DNA of 40,996 bases from an uncultured Thiotrichales bacterium (GCA_938042355.1 CALIRD010000135.1:1-40996); one strand, 5' to 3'. Shown: positions 27,479-37,482, counted from the stretch's first letter. Program-made: numbers and translations. Notes: generated from the letters alone by a model not told the origin.

Positions 27479-29884
27479 ATGAAAAACTTACTTAAATTTT
27501 CTCTTATATATACTCTAAGCATACTGCTGATTGCATGTGGCGGCGGTGGTAGCGATGGCACTGCAAATCCAACATCGAATCCAAATGGTGGTGGCGGTAC
27601 TTCCTCGACACTCGATTCTATTTCAGTAGCACCCAATAACAGCTCGATTATTACCGGTGAAAATCTGCAAATGTCAGCTAATGGCTCGTATTCGAATGGT
27701 GCGAACCAGAGTCTGACCAATAGTGCGAGTTGGAGTATTGATGATACCAGTATTGCCAGTATTTCCAGCAGCGGTATGTTGTCTGGCTTGAATGCAGGCA
27801 GCGTTGTCGTCACCGCTACAGAAGCAGGAGTCAGTGGTACAGCAACTGTCACTATTGTCGGAATCAGCAGTATTTCAGTCACTCCGGTCAACCCCTCAAT
27901 ACTGGTGGGTAACACGACACAAATGACTGCGAACGCAAATTATTCCAATGGCACGGTATCTGATGTAACCAGCACGGCAAGCTGGTCCAGTAGTGACAGC
28001 AGTGTCGCGACGGTATCTTCAACCGGTGCTATCACTGCGGTCGGATCAGGTACTGCAACTATCACGGTCACTGTTGATGGTGTTACCACAACCTTTACGG
28101 TAACGATAACGGCTCCTTTGGGGGGATCTTTGCAGTTCTCTGAAATTGGTAGCGGCAATAGTACCAACGGGTTCTGGTTCGAAGTCTACAACCCAAGCGG
28201 AAGTGCAGTCGATTTAAGTCAATACACGTTGCAATCCCAGAAAACCGACAATCTTGGCGCTGTCTCTGATGTGTCATTCGCATTGCCAGCAAAAACTATT
28301 CCGTCGGGTGGTTACCTGGTGATCATGACCAAAGATATTTTTTCATTCTCTGGCAATCCATCTTATAACCTCAACCCTAATGTCGTCATCTTGAGCGCTG
28401 CTGACTTCACCTGGAGCTCGGGCGGTTATCTTGAATTATTGGACGCTGGCGTCACGGCGGATTTTGTTCGTTTTGGCAATAACACCAAAATACCAACAAC
28501 GGCGGGTGAGTGGGGTGCTGGTGCTGGGCCGTCGCTGACCACGACTGGTTATGGTGAGTCTATTTCCAGAAATGCGACGAATCTGGATACTAATGCCGCA
28601 TCAGATTGGTCGTACAACACCTTGGCCTCAATGGGTGGACCGAATGATATTACCTGTGCAACCGATGCCGATAGCGATGGCATTCCGGATTGTACCGAAA
28701 CTGCCGGCGCAACTTATGCTGGAATGGACATCTATGCCATGGGTGCTCGTACCGGGCAAAAAGATCTGTTTATAGAAATAGATTACATGGACCCAGCGGG
28801 TCGTCCGGGCGAAGACGTACAAGGTATGGTGCCTCAACGTGAAGCGTTGGAGAAAGTTAGAGATGCCTTCCTCGCGCAAGGCATTCATGTTCACTTTGAT
28901 GCTGGCGACAGCATCGATCAAAGCCCGGGTATTGACCCCGCCGATTTTGATTTGGGTGGCGGTGAAGCCGTTCCATTTGCTGAAGAAGTGGATTTCTATG
29001 ATAACTCGGTCGCGAGCGTACTGGACTACAAGGCCCAATACCTTGGTGTGGAGAGACGATCCTTGTTCTACTACATGTTACTGGCTTATTCACGTACGGG
29101 TTATGTAGCAGGTAGCTTCGGATCATCAGGTGCCAGCGAGGTTCTGGGTAACGATATTCTGGTGACGATCGGTCACTGGGGACATAGCCGTGTCGATACA
29201 CTCGAGACGAACAAACTGATTAATAACCAGGCCGGTACCATCATGCACGAGTTTGGTCATTCACTGGGACTGGGTCATGGTGGTGATGATGAAATTAATG
29301 ACAAGCCAAATTATGTGAGTGTCATGAATTACCTCTATCAGATAGCTGGTTTGCCAGATATCGGAAATGACGAAGGCGATCGCCACTATGCGGATAAATT
29401 CACCAGCAATACGAACTGTGATATCGGCTTGACTAATTCTCCATGGGGAAGCTACTTGAATTTCAAAATTGATTATTCTGATGGTTCAAGTATTGATCTG
29501 GATGAAAATGTTGGTATCACCGAGTCTGCCGGTTTCGGGCGCGCTGGTTCAACTGCTGTTGATTTCAACTGTGATGGCGATACCAATGATGTATTGACCA
29601 GCTTTGAAGTCAACGGTGATAGCACTCTGGAAGTATTGGGTGATCATGATGATTGGTCGAATATTCAGTATTTCTTTACCAACTCAACCAATCGTATTGC
29701 CAATGGACAAGTACTCAGCGACGACGACACACAGGTCAACATAAACTTGTTCACAGACAACAATTGGCGAGAGCCAAGGGAGATCATTGAAGAGCCACAC
29801 TTTATTGGTTTTTATGCGAACACATTAATGGGAATCCAACGTGAAATTCTGGATTCAATAGAAGAGTTTGATGGACCCAATTAA
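27479..29884 (+). CDS. lipoprotein zinc metalloprotease with two Big_2-like domains and a lamin-tail-like domain
   Basis: Lipobox LLIACGGGG; two Ig-like repeats (TAxxxYSNG...TSxASWSxxDxSxATVSSTG); LTD-like LQFSEIGSGNSTNGFWFEVYNPSGSAVDLSQYTLQ; HEFGHSLGLGHGG with SVMNY Met-turn-like sequence. Confidence 0.85.
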   Translation: MKNLLKFSLIYTLSILLIACGGGGSDGTANPTSNPNGGGGTSSTLDSISVAPNNSSIITGENLQMSANGSYSNGANQSLTNSASWSIDDTSIASISSSGMLSGLNAGSVVVTATEAGVSGTATVTIVGISSISVTPVNPSILVGNTTQMTANANYSNGTVSDVTSTASWSSSDSSVATVSSTGAITAVGSGTATITVTVDGVTTTFTVTITAPLGGSLQFSEIGSGNSTNGFWFEVYNPSGSAVDLSQYTLQSQKTDNLGAVSDVSFALPAKTIPSGGYLVIMTKDIFSFSGNPSYNLNPNVVILSAADFTWSSGGYLELLDAGVTADFVRFGNNTKIPTTAGEWGAGAGPSLTTTGYGESISRNATNLDTNAASDWSYNTLASMGGPNDITCATDADSDGIPDCTETAGATYAGMDIYAMGARTGQKDLFIEIDYMDPAGRPGEDVQGMVPQREALEKVRDAFLAQGIHVHFDAGDSIDQSPGIDPADFDLGGGEAVPFAEEVDFYDNSVASVLDYKAQYLGVERRSLFYYMLLAYSRTGYVAGSFGSSGASEVLGNDILVTIGHWGHSRVDTLETNKLINNQAGTIMHEFGHSLGLGHGGDDEINDKPNYVSVMNYLYQIAGLPDIGNDEGDRHYADKFTSNTNCDIGLTNSPWGSYLNFKIDYSDGSSIDLDENVGITESAGFGRAGSTAVDFNCDGDTNDVLTSFEVNGDSTLEVLGDHDDWSNIQYFFTNSTNRIANGQVLSDDDTQVNINLFTDNNWREPREIIEEPHFIGFYANTLMGIQREILDSIEEFDGPN

Positions 29885-29927
29885 TATTATTATAAAAATA
29901 TAAATTAATATTAATCATCCACTTAAC

Positions 29928-29989
29928 GGGAGTTAGAGACTGATTGCCAAGCGTAAAAACTTGAAAACTGTTCTTTGACTCCCATTTTT
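29928..29989 (+). terminator. long-stem hairpin plus T-tract between metalloprotease and SPFH genes (terminator or attenuator)
   Basis: GGGAGTTAGAGA (29928-29939) pairs with TCTTTGACTCCC (29972-29983): 12 bp, two G.U; nested CAAG/CTTG in the 32-nt loop; followed by ATTTTTA. Confidence 0.5.
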
Positions 29990-30019
29990 ATCAGGACGAC
30001 AAATAAAACGGAGAGAAAA

Positions 30020-31303
30020 ATGAAAACAATATTGAATCTACTAAAAAATTCGTTCAAGTCCATCGGGACAATCGGATTAATCATCGTCTGCCTGTTTGTA
30101 GTACCGATGATGTTTGGCATAAACGATGCGGGTCATCGTACCGTGGTGCAGTTTCCAACTGGCAAACTATTTGTAAAATTTTCACCCGGTATCTACGTGC
30201 AAATGTTCGGTATCACCGAAGAATACAATGATGTGATTACCTTTGACTTTGACAAGAATGATGCAGAAGTCAGTGCAACCCTAGACCAACAAGGAATTGC
30301 CGTGCGTTATCAGGACGGTGGTACCGGTACTATTTTCGGTAAGACGCGTTTTTCATTACCCAACGACGAAGAAACCATGTTGAAATTACATAAAGATTTT
30401 CGCTCTAATGATGGTGTGGCGCAAAAATTAATGAAACCGGTGACTGAAGAGGCCATGAATCTGACGGCGGGTTTGATGACTTCTGAAGATGCTTATGCGG
30501 TCAAGCGCGGTACATTTACCGACTGGGCACAACAGCAAATCAAGAACGGAAAGTTCCAGACTGAGTTAAAAGAGGTCTATCAGGAAGAAGAGGGTACTGG
30601 TCAAAAAATTCTGACCAACATCCCGGTGATTGTTTATGGCGATGACGGTTTACCAAGAACCTATAGCAGTGACTTTCGAGACTATTCAGTCACAGTATCC
30701 GGTTTTCAGATTACCGACTGGGATTTTGAGCCCAAAACGCTTGAGCAAATCGCTACCAAACGTGAAGCAACCATGGCGATTATTACCGCTAAAGCTCAAG
30801 CCGAGCAGGCCAAGCAAGAATCCATTACGGCTGAAGAGCAAGGTAAGAAAAACGTTACCGTGGCTCGATATCAAAAAGAAGTGGAGAAAGAACAGGACGT
30901 GGTTGATGCGCAACGTGCTAAAGAAGTTGCGGTAATAGCTGCCGAACGACAAGTGTCGGTAGCTGAACAGCAAAAACTCGAGGCAGAACAGAAAAAACTG
31001 GCTGCGGCAGAATACAAGCAAGAGCAAATTCTGCGTGGTGAAGGTGATGCCGAATACAAGCGTCTGGTCTTGAATGCTGACGGTGCCTTGCAACAAAAGC
31101 TGGATGCGTACACAACCGTGATGGCACGCTTTGCCCAGGAATTTGGTAAACAGAAGTGGGTGCCGGACGTACAGATGGGATCCAGTCCGGGTGGAAGTGG
31201 TAATGAAGCTGCCAATCTGATTAATCTCTTAACGGCGACCACATTGAATGATCTTGGTCTAGATATGACTGTTAAGAAGGGCGCTGTGATAGAACAACGC
31301 TAA
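30020..31303 (+). CDS. SPFH/Band 7 domain membrane protein
   Basis: Single N-terminal TM, AGHRTVVQFPTGKLFVKFSPGIYVQ, then long charged coiled-coil TIAKREATMAIITAKAQAEQAKQESITAEEQGKKNV-type region. Start MKTILNLL. Confidence 0.82.
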   Translation: MKTILNLLKNSFKSIGTIGLIIVCLFVVPMMFGINDAGHRTVVQFPTGKLFVKFSPGIYVQMFGITEEYNDVITFDFDKNDAEVSATLDQQGIAVRYQDGGTGTIFGKTRFSLPNDEETMLKLHKDFRSNDGVAQKLMKPVTEEAMNLTAGLMTSEDAYAVKRGTFTDWAQQQIKNGKFQTELKEVYQEEEGTGQKILTNIPVIVYGDDGLPRTYSSDFRDYSVTVSGFQITDWDFEPKTLEQIATKREATMAIITAKAQAEQAKQESITAEEQGKKNVTVARYQKEVEKEQDVVDAQRAKEVAVIAAERQVSVAEQQKLEAEQKKLAAAEYKQEQILRGEGDAEYKRLVLNADGALQQKLDAYTTVMARFAQEFGKQKWVPDVQMGSSPGGSGNEAANLINLLTATTLNDLGLDMTVKKGAVIEQR

Positions 31304-31323
31304 ATACTTGTTGCTGTAGCCTG

Positions 31324-31360
31324 AAACCCGTGGTCCTGTTTTCAGGGTCGCGGGTTTTTT
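31324..31360 (+). terminator. rho-independent terminator after the SPFH gene
   Basis: ACCCGTGGTCCTG-TTTT-CAGGGTCGCGGGT (13 bp with wobbles) followed by TTTTT; overlaps moaE 3' end on the opposite strand. Confidence 0.8.
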
Positions 31361-31800
31361 GTATTAGATTCTACCCAGCGAGTGTCGCCATTTGCCAGTG
31401 TTTCTTTTTTCCAGAAGGGTGCAGTAGATTTAAGCGCTTCAAATATTTCTTCACAGGCTCGGAATGATTGCGCCCGATGCGCTGACCAGGTAGCACACAA
31501 TACCAGTGAGTCCCCCGGAGTAACTTCTCCAACGCGGTGATGAACCAAACAGGCATCTACCGGATATTCGGCAATCACTGTATCAACCTGTGTTCTGATT
31601 TGTTGTTCAGTCATGCCCGGATAATGTTCCAGTGTCATGGCGATCACTTCATCGTTGTGGTTACTGCTGCGCATTTTTCCGGTAAATACTGAACACGCTC
31701 CAATCAAATGATTGTCAGTCAGATGTTCTTGTTCAAACTCATCAAGCAGCTGCCAGGTAGCGATGGGTGAGGTCTCAATCTGGATCTGTATGATTGTCAT
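31342..31800 (-). CDS. moaE: molybdopterin synthase catalytic subunit
   Basis: GACSVFTGKMRSSNHNDEVIAMTLEHYPGMTEQQI, HHRVGEVTPGD, FWKKETLANGDTRWVE. Confidence 0.95.
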   Translation of the reverse strand: MTIIQIQIETSPIATWQLLDEFEQEHLTDNHLIGACSVFTGKMRSSNHNDEVIAMTLEHYPGMTEQQIRTQVDTVIAEYPVDACLVHHRVGEVTPGDSLVLCATWSAHRAQSFRACEEIFEALKSTAPFWKKETLANGDTRWVESNTKNPRP

Positions 31801-31802
31801 TG

Positions 31803-32030
31803 TCAGCCTCCGGTGACCGGAGGAAAGAATGCCACTTCATCACCGCTGTTCAGTTCGGTCTCAGGGTAGGCATATACCTGGTTAACCGAGATCAGTGTGT
31901 TTTCCGGAAATGCTAATTCATGTCGGGCAATCACATCAGCGACGGTATGGACTTCACTGCTGTTAAAAGTGCGTTCAGCCACTCCCTGTGCCTCTCGCAA
32001 ACTGGCGAAGTACTTGATTGTAATAGTCAT
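31803..32030 (-). CDS. moaD: molybdopterin synthase sulfur carrier subunit
   Basis: Ubiquitin-like, C-terminal GDEVAFFPPVTGG; next to moaE. Confidence 0.94.
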   Translation of the reverse strand: MTITIKYFASLREAQGVAERTFNSSEVHTVADVIARHELAFPENTLISVNQVYAYPETELNSGDEVAFFPPVTGG

Positions 32031-32075
32031 GGTTATGATATTCTCCCGACTCTCTAGTGTAATTCAAGCAGCGCT

Positions 32076-32561
32076 ATGTCTGAAGAACTATCCCATTTTA
32101 ATCAACGCGGTGAAGCACACATGGTAGATATATCTGCCAAAGCCTCGACCCGACGTGTGGCAGTCGTATCTGGAAAAATCACGATGCAGCCGACTACGCT
32201 CGATTTGATCGAGCGCGGTGAACATAAAAAAGGGGATGTGCTGAGTATTGCCCGGGTGGCGGGCATTATGGCGGCAAAACGTGCGCCAGATCTCATTCCG
32301 CTCTGTCATCCACTACTTATTACCAAAGTTGATCTCAGGTTTGAGATAGAGCGTGCTCAAAATGCGATTAAGAGCATTGCCACGGTTGAGACTCAGGGGC
32401 AAACTGGGGTTGAAATGGAAGCCCTGACTGCGGCGCAGATCGCCTTACTCACTATCTATGATATGTGCAAAGGTGTGGACCGCGGAATGGTCATAACTGA
32501 GGTCCAGCTGGAAGAAAAAACCGGTGGACAATCAGGTCAGTGGAAGAGAAACAGCGATTAA
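32076..32561 (+). CDS. moaC: cyclic pyranopterin monophosphate synthase
   Basis: [61 protein letters not shown]. Confidence 0.97.
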   Translation: MSEELSHFNQRGEAHMVDISAKASTRRVAVVSGKITMQPTTLDLIERGEHKKGDVLSIARVAGIMAAKRAPDLIPLCHPLLITKVDLRFEIERAQNAIKSIATVETQGQTGVEMEALTAAQIALLTIYDMCKGVDRGMVITEVQLEEKTGGQSGQWKRNSD

Positions 32562-33910
32562 AGCCGATGCTTGAAGCAACCAGCGAAATCCCGCAAATCA
32601 ATGTATTGATTGTCGATGATTCAAAACTCGCCAGAGTTCATCTGGCGCGCTTGCTTGAGCAGGAAAATATGCTCTGCGACATGGCAGAGTCAGCGGAAGA
32701 CATGTTGCATTATTTGCAAGATGGTAGACCCGATGTCATCTTTCTCGATCACAACATGCCCGGCATGAGCGGTCTGGCTGCATTGAAAATTATCAAGGCT
32801 AATCCGGCTACCGCTACCATCCCCGTGATGATGTATACCTCGGAATCCGATGAAGTCTACCTCGGACAAGCGCGCGCCCTGGGTGCATTTGATGTATTGG
32901 TCAAAGAAGAGCTCGAGCCGCTGAAGTTAACGCAACGTTTGCATGAATTACAACTTCGCCCCAAGCCACCAGTGCAAACCAAAGTTTTTGAAGTCAAAGT
33001 TGACAAAACACAGGAAGTCGAAGAGCAGGATTTCTTCTCACCCAGACAACGACTGGAAAGAAACAATGCCCGCATGCTGCAGCAAATTCATCAGGAGCAG
33101 TGGCGTGGTCAGCCGGTTGACCCAGCCGATGCACTGGAAGTTGATGCGCCTGTACCGATTCGACGCCCCCTACCACAACTCGATGCCGATTTGGAGCGAG
33201 CTCCATTACAATATTTTTTAGTGCCACTGGCTGTATTTTTAGGTGGTATCTTGTTGGCACTCGGGCTCTTTCACACCTTTGTGTCACCCTTGCATTTTAG
33301 TGAGCCCGAAGTAGCTGCTGCGAGAGCACCACAAGCGGTGAATCGTACCGAGCCTGAGCGTGCATCTACTACGATACAGCCTGCAGCAAGGACTGCGCCT
33401 GTCGTTCCAACGAATGATAATATGCGCGTCGACTTGATTTTGGATGCCTTGAGTTGGGCTATGCGCTCACGCATGAGTTATCCTTATAACGAGTTGCCTT
33501 TATCAGGTGATCGCCTGTCTCATTTACAAACGCTGCTCAATTATCTTGATTCCGCTGGTTTCGAAGGTGTGGTCAGACTCAAGGTTTACCGCGGACGATT
33601 CTGTATGGTTGGCACACCATCCGGTAAGCGTATGCTGCCAGCAGACGGGATGCCGCTTAGCAGTTGTCAATTTGGTTTGCTGCTGGATAATCCGAATGTA
33701 AAAGATTATCAGTCGCGTGAATTTAGTCGCTTTATTGAAACTTCACCGATGGCAAATGGAACGCGCAGTATTACGGTAGAGTTGGAAGCCATTCCAGAGA
33801 TGAGTAACCCATTCCCATACCCCTCAGAGGGCAGTATTACCTTTGCCAGTGAATGGAACGCCATTGCTGACAAGAATAATCTGGTGCAGATAGAGTTAGA
33901 ACGAAGCTAA
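32540..33910 (+). CDS. REC domain protein with central TM helix and uncharacterised C-terminal domain
   Basis: [79 protein letters not shown] 32540 (overlapping moaC) or ATG 32567. Confidence 0.85.
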   Translation: MEEKQRLKPMLEATSEIPQINVLIVDDSKLARVHLARLLEQENMLCDMAESAEDMLHYLQDGRPDVIFLDHNMPGMSGLAALKIIKANPATATIPVMMYTSESDEVYLGQARALGAFDVLVKEELEPLKLTQRLHELQLRPKPPVQTKVFEVKVDKTQEVEEQDFFSPRQRLERNNARMLQQIHQEQWRGQPVDPADALEVDAPVPIRRPLPQLDADLERAPLQYFLVPLAVFLGGILLALGLFHTFVSPLHFSEPEVAAARAPQAVNRTEPERASTTIQPAARTAPVVPTNDNMRVDLILDALSWAMRSRMSYPYNELPLSGDRLSHLQTLLNYLDSAGFEGVVRLKVYRGRFCMVGTPSGKRMLPADGMPLSSCQFGLLLDNPNVKDYQSREFSRFIETSPMANGTRSITVELEAIPEMSNPFPYPSEGSITFASEWNAIADKNNLVQIELERS

Positions 33911-34003
33911 CATCCTTTTCAATAAGTAACATCGAATTATTACCTCTGATTGTAGTCATACGTTAGACTCACTCCATAAATTAATTTAAGCCTGAAGGTT
34001 GCT

Positions 34004-36421
34004 ATGAAACTCATTAAATGGATATTTTTGCTCGTGCTGATTTTAATTGTGCTGAGCGTTGCTACGGTAGGCATTCTTGTTACCCGTCTTGATCCCAACG
34101 ATTACAAGCCACAGATAGCCACTACCGTCAAAGAGAAAACGGGACGCGATTTACTAATTCCCGGAGACATTAGCTGGTCATTATTTCCCTGGTTGGGTTT
34201 GAACCTTGGCGAAACTAAAATGGCAAACGCCCCGGGTTTTAGCGCAGCGGACTTTGCCGCAATCGATGAAGTGGATGTGCATGTTGAGCTAATGCCATTG
34301 CTGAAAAAGCAGGTAAAAGTTAAAAAAGTCACCTTACGTGGTCTTGCAATAAATCTCGAGAAAAATGCCAATGGCACCGATAACTGGACCGATATTCAGC
34401 AAGCAACTGCGGCTGACGAGGCTGCCGCTGATCAAAGTGGAGGTTCCTCGCTAGACAAAGTCACGTTGAGTGTTGAAGGGGTAGAGTTGGCTGATGCCAG
34501 CTTTACCTATAATGACCGACAAGCCAACACCGATATTAACGTCGGGCCGGTCAATCTGGTCATGGGTGCACTTGAATTTGGCAAGGCGGTGCCGGTAGAT
34601 ATGGATGTGCGCATGACCATGAACAATGCCATGCAGCTGGCTTCGAAAATGAAAGGTGAAATTACCCTCGACCCTGCTAACGAAGTGTTGCACATTGTTA
34701 GTAGCTTGAATGCTGATGTCAGCCAGCAGCAAGACGGGGTTAACCTCAGCAGCAATATTCAAGGACAGTTGACCGCGGATCCTTTTCAGGGTGGATATAA
34801 AGTGGCAGGTTTGACCTTGGACGGAAAATTGATCAATCCGTCTTTTCCCGATGGTTTGCCGCTCGATTTGAAAGCCGATGTTGACGCCAACACCAATACA
34901 CAAAAAATGAGCTTAAAGAATCTGGTCATGCAAGTGGCAGATTTGAAAATGACCGGCGCTTTGGAGGTAGGAAAGTTTATTGATGATCCTACCTATCAAG
35001 GCAGTATCAAGAGTGAAAATTTCAGCCCGCGTAAAGTGATGCAGGCTCTGGGTATGGCTCTGCCAATCACCAAGAATGACAAGGCGCTCACCGATGCCGG
35101 GTTTGATATGCAAATTGCCGGCAATACTCGTAACGTCAGTATCAAACCGCTCACAGCAACGCTGGACGACTCAGGCCTGCAAGGTGAGTTTTCTATTGCG
35201 GACTTCAGTAAGCAATCAGTGCGCTTTGATCTAACGCTTGATGCGTTCAATGCCGATGACTACCTGCCGCCGGTCACCGAAGCAGGGGCAAAAGAAGCGG
35301 GGGTTAGTGTAGCTGAGGTGGAAGCTGCCGCCGCTCCTGCCACCACGCAAGCGGCAGTCAATGACACCATTTTACTGCCGGTAGAGTTAATTAAAGGACT
35401 GGATATTGATGGTACGGCCAGACTGAACCAGCTTATCTATAACAAATTAACTTTCACGGACGCGAGTCTGGCCCTCAAGGCCAATGATGGTGTGATTAAT
35501 GTCGCGCCACTGGTAGCCAGCGCCTATCAGGGTAAAGCGAATATCAATGCCAACCTAAACGTGAATGGACAAGAGCCGTCGTATGGTCTGGATTTTGATC
35601 TGGCCGGGGTGCGATCCGAAGAAATACTGATGGTTCTTTTTGGTGAAAAACATCTATCAGGTAGTGCCGCATTTAAAACCAGCATCAAAATGTCAGGTAA
35701 CACCATTACCGCACTCAAACAATCAATGAGTGGACAGTACGAGACCAGCTTTAAAGAAGGCACGATTCATGGTTCGAAACTGGCGGCGAAACTACTTGAG
35801 GCACAAAATTCGATTCGCAAGCTGCAAGGCAAGCCTGTGATTGAAGACAATACACCGGACGAAACTGAATTTTCATTGATGACCGCCAGTGGTCCGATCA
35901 GTAATGGCATTCTGGAAAACGATAATCTCAGTATTACTGCGCCGCGTTTTGATGTAACCGGTAAAGGTAATGTTAAATTCCCGGTCAGCGAACTGGATTA
36001 CACTGTTCGTCTGGCAATGGCAGCAGAAGAGGGTCTACAAAGTTATTACTTACCTTTACGGGTGCATGGGCCTTTTACTGATTTAAGTTATACCCTCAAA
36101 GTAGAAGAACTGGCCAAGCAACGTCTGGATATCGAGAAAGACAAGCTCAAAGCCGAAGCAGAAGCCAGACTGGACGCCGAAAAAGAAGCCGCACAACAAC
36201 GACTTGATGAAGAACGAGCCAAGGCCGAAGCTCAGGTAGAAGAAAAGAAAGAGGAAGTCAGGCAGGAATTCGAAGAGAAAAAAGAAGAGCTGCAAGAGGA
36301 AATCAAAGATAAACTGGGTGATGAACTTGGGAATGCATTGGGTGGATTGTTTGGCCGTAGTAAACCACAAGAGGACGTTGAGCCGACCCCGGAGCCAGCT
36401 GTGCCCGCTACTGAAGAGTAA
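34004..36421 (+). CDS. AsmA family protein
   Basis: N-terminal TM, NDYKPQIATTVKEKTGRDLLIPGDISWSLFPWLGLNLGETKMANAPGF; charged coiled-coil C-terminus. Confidence 0.92.
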   Translation: MKLIKWIFLLVLILIVLSVATVGILVTRLDPNDYKPQIATTVKEKTGRDLLIPGDISWSLFPWLGLNLGETKMANAPGFSAADFAAIDEVDVHVELMPLLKKQVKVKKVTLRGLAINLEKNANGTDNWTDIQQATAADEAAADQSGGSSLDKVTLSVEGVELADASFTYNDRQANTDINVGPVNLVMGALEFGKAVPVDMDVRMTMNNAMQLASKMKGEITLDPANEVLHIVSSLNADVSQQQDGVNLSSNIQGQLTADPFQGGYKVAGLTLDGKLINPSFPDGLPLDLKADVDANTNTQKMSLKNLVMQVADLKMTGALEVGKFIDDPTYQGSIKSENFSPRKVMQALGMALPITKNDKALTDAGFDMQIAGNTRNVSIKPLTATLDDSGLQGEFSIADFSKQSVRFDLTLDAFNADDYLPPVTEAGAKEAGVSVAEVEAAAAPATTQAAVNDTILLPVELIKGLDIDGTARLNQLIYNKLTFTDASLALKANDGVINVAPLVASAYQGKANINANLNVNGQEPSYGLDFDLAGVRSEEILMVLFGEKHLSGSAAFKTSIKMSGNTITALKQSMSGQYETSFKEGTIHGSKLAAKLLEAQNSIRKLQGKPVIEDNTPDETEFSLMTASGPISNGILENDNLSITAPRFDVTGKGNVKFPVSELDYTVRLAMAAEEGLQSYYLPLRVHGPFTDLSYTLKVEELAKQRLDIEKDKLKAEAEARLDAEKEAAQQRLDEERAKAEAQVEEKKEEVRQEFEEKKEELQEEIKDKLGDELGNALGGLFGRSKPQEDVEPTPEPAVPATEE

Positions 36422-36426
36422 AACCT

Positions 36427-37482
36427 ATGCCGGATAGCCTGGCTATCCGGCTGCTTGACTGGTACGACCAGCATGGTCGCCATGATTTGCCGTGGCAACT
36501 AAATCCGACTCCCTATCGTGTCTGGATTTCCGAGATCATGTTACAACAGACACAGGTCACCACCGTCATTCCCTATTACCAGCGTTTTATGAGCAGTTTT
36601 CCAGATGTGAAAACGCTGGCTGATGCGACTCAGGATCAGGTGCTGGCACATTGGTCGGGTTTAGGTTACTACGCTCGGGCGAGAAACCTGCACAAGACCG
36701 CACAAATTATTCAGCAGCAACATAAGCTCAGGTTTCCCGAATCTCAAGAAGATCTCGAAGCTTTGCCGGGCATCGGTCGTTCAACGGCCGGTGCAATCCG
36801 TGCGTTGGCACATAAGCAATATGCGGTAATTCTGGATGGTAACGTGAAACGCGTATTGTGTCGGCATGATGCTGTACCTGGCTGGCCAGGTAAGTCAGCG
36901 GTGGCCAAGGGCTTGTGGCAGGTCGCCGAAGACTATACACCGAAGCAGCGGGTTGATGATTACACTCAGGCAATTATGGATCTGGGGGCAACCCTGTGTA
37001 CACGCACCAAGCCTCGTTGTGATGATTGCCCATTGCAAACCACCTGTGTGGCCAAAGCACAAGGTAACCCATCGGCTTACCCGGAGAAAAAACCCCCGAA
37101 GAAAAAACCACAACGCGAAGAAACCATGCTGTTAATGGTGAACGAAGAGCGGCAATGGTTGATGCAACGTCGGCCTGAAAAGGGAATCTGGGGTGGCTTG
37201 TGGTCCTTTCCGGTACTGGAGCAGGACATAGTATTGGAAGTGTATCTAGCCGCACGTGGGCTTAAGGCACAGAGTCAGAAAGCGCTACCACCGTTGACGC
37301 ACCAGTTTTCGCATTTTGGTTTAACCATCAAGCCATTAGAGGTTCGGGTATCAACCACACGGGTTCAAGAGCAACACGACGGTTCTTCACAGTGGGTATC
37401 ACTACCGCAAGGCTTGCCTGGTGGTGTTCCAGCACCGATTACCAGACTGATAGAACAGCTGAAACCGGCCACAACTACTTGA
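36427..37482 (+). CDS. mutY: A/G-specific adenine glycosylase
   Basis: LDWYDQHGRHDLPWQ, ISEIMLQQTQVTTVIPYYQRFM, LPGIGRSTAGAI, CTRTKPRCDDCPLQTTC (Fe-S loop), NUDIX-like C-terminal domain. Confidence 0.96.
   Translation: MPDSLAIRLLDWYDQHGRHDLPWQLNPTPYRVWISEIMLQQTQVTTVIPYYQRFMSSFPDVKTLADATQDQVLAHWSGLGYYARARNLHKTAQIIQQQHKLRFPESQEDLEALPGIGRSTAGAIRALAHKQYAVILDGNVKRVLCRHDAVPGWPGKSAVAKGLWQVAEDYTPKQRVDDYTQAIMDLGATLCTRTKPRCDDCPLQTTCVAKAQGNPSAYPEKKPPKKKPQREETMLLMVNEERQWLMQRRPEKGIWGGLWSFPVLEQDIVLEVYLAARGLKAQSQKALPPLTHQFSHFGLTIKPLEVRVSTTRVQEQHDGSSQWVSLPQGLPGGVPAPITRLIEQLKPATTT
36429..36451. repeat. perfect inverted repeat at the mutY translation start
   Basis: GCCGGATAGCC-T-GGCTATCCGGC: 11-bp arms, 1-nt centre, starting at the G of the ATG. 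Confidence 0.9.

Noticed and set aside
27463-27915. 150-aa minus-strand ORF antisense to the metalloprotease N-terminus
   Set aside because: Hydrophobic low-complexity translation expected from the reverse complement of Ser/Thr-rich Ig-like repeats; the sense frame has a clear lipoprotein and domain structure.
30686-31242. Overlapping minus-strand ORFs opposite the SPFH coiled-coil region
   Set aside because: Phe/Ser/Cys-rich translations that mirror Lys/Glu/Ala-rich sense codons; no domain, no independent start context.
36083-36498. Minus-strand ORFs rich in F/L/S opposite the asmA 3' end
   Set aside because: Antisense artefacts of the charged coiled-coil of AsmA.
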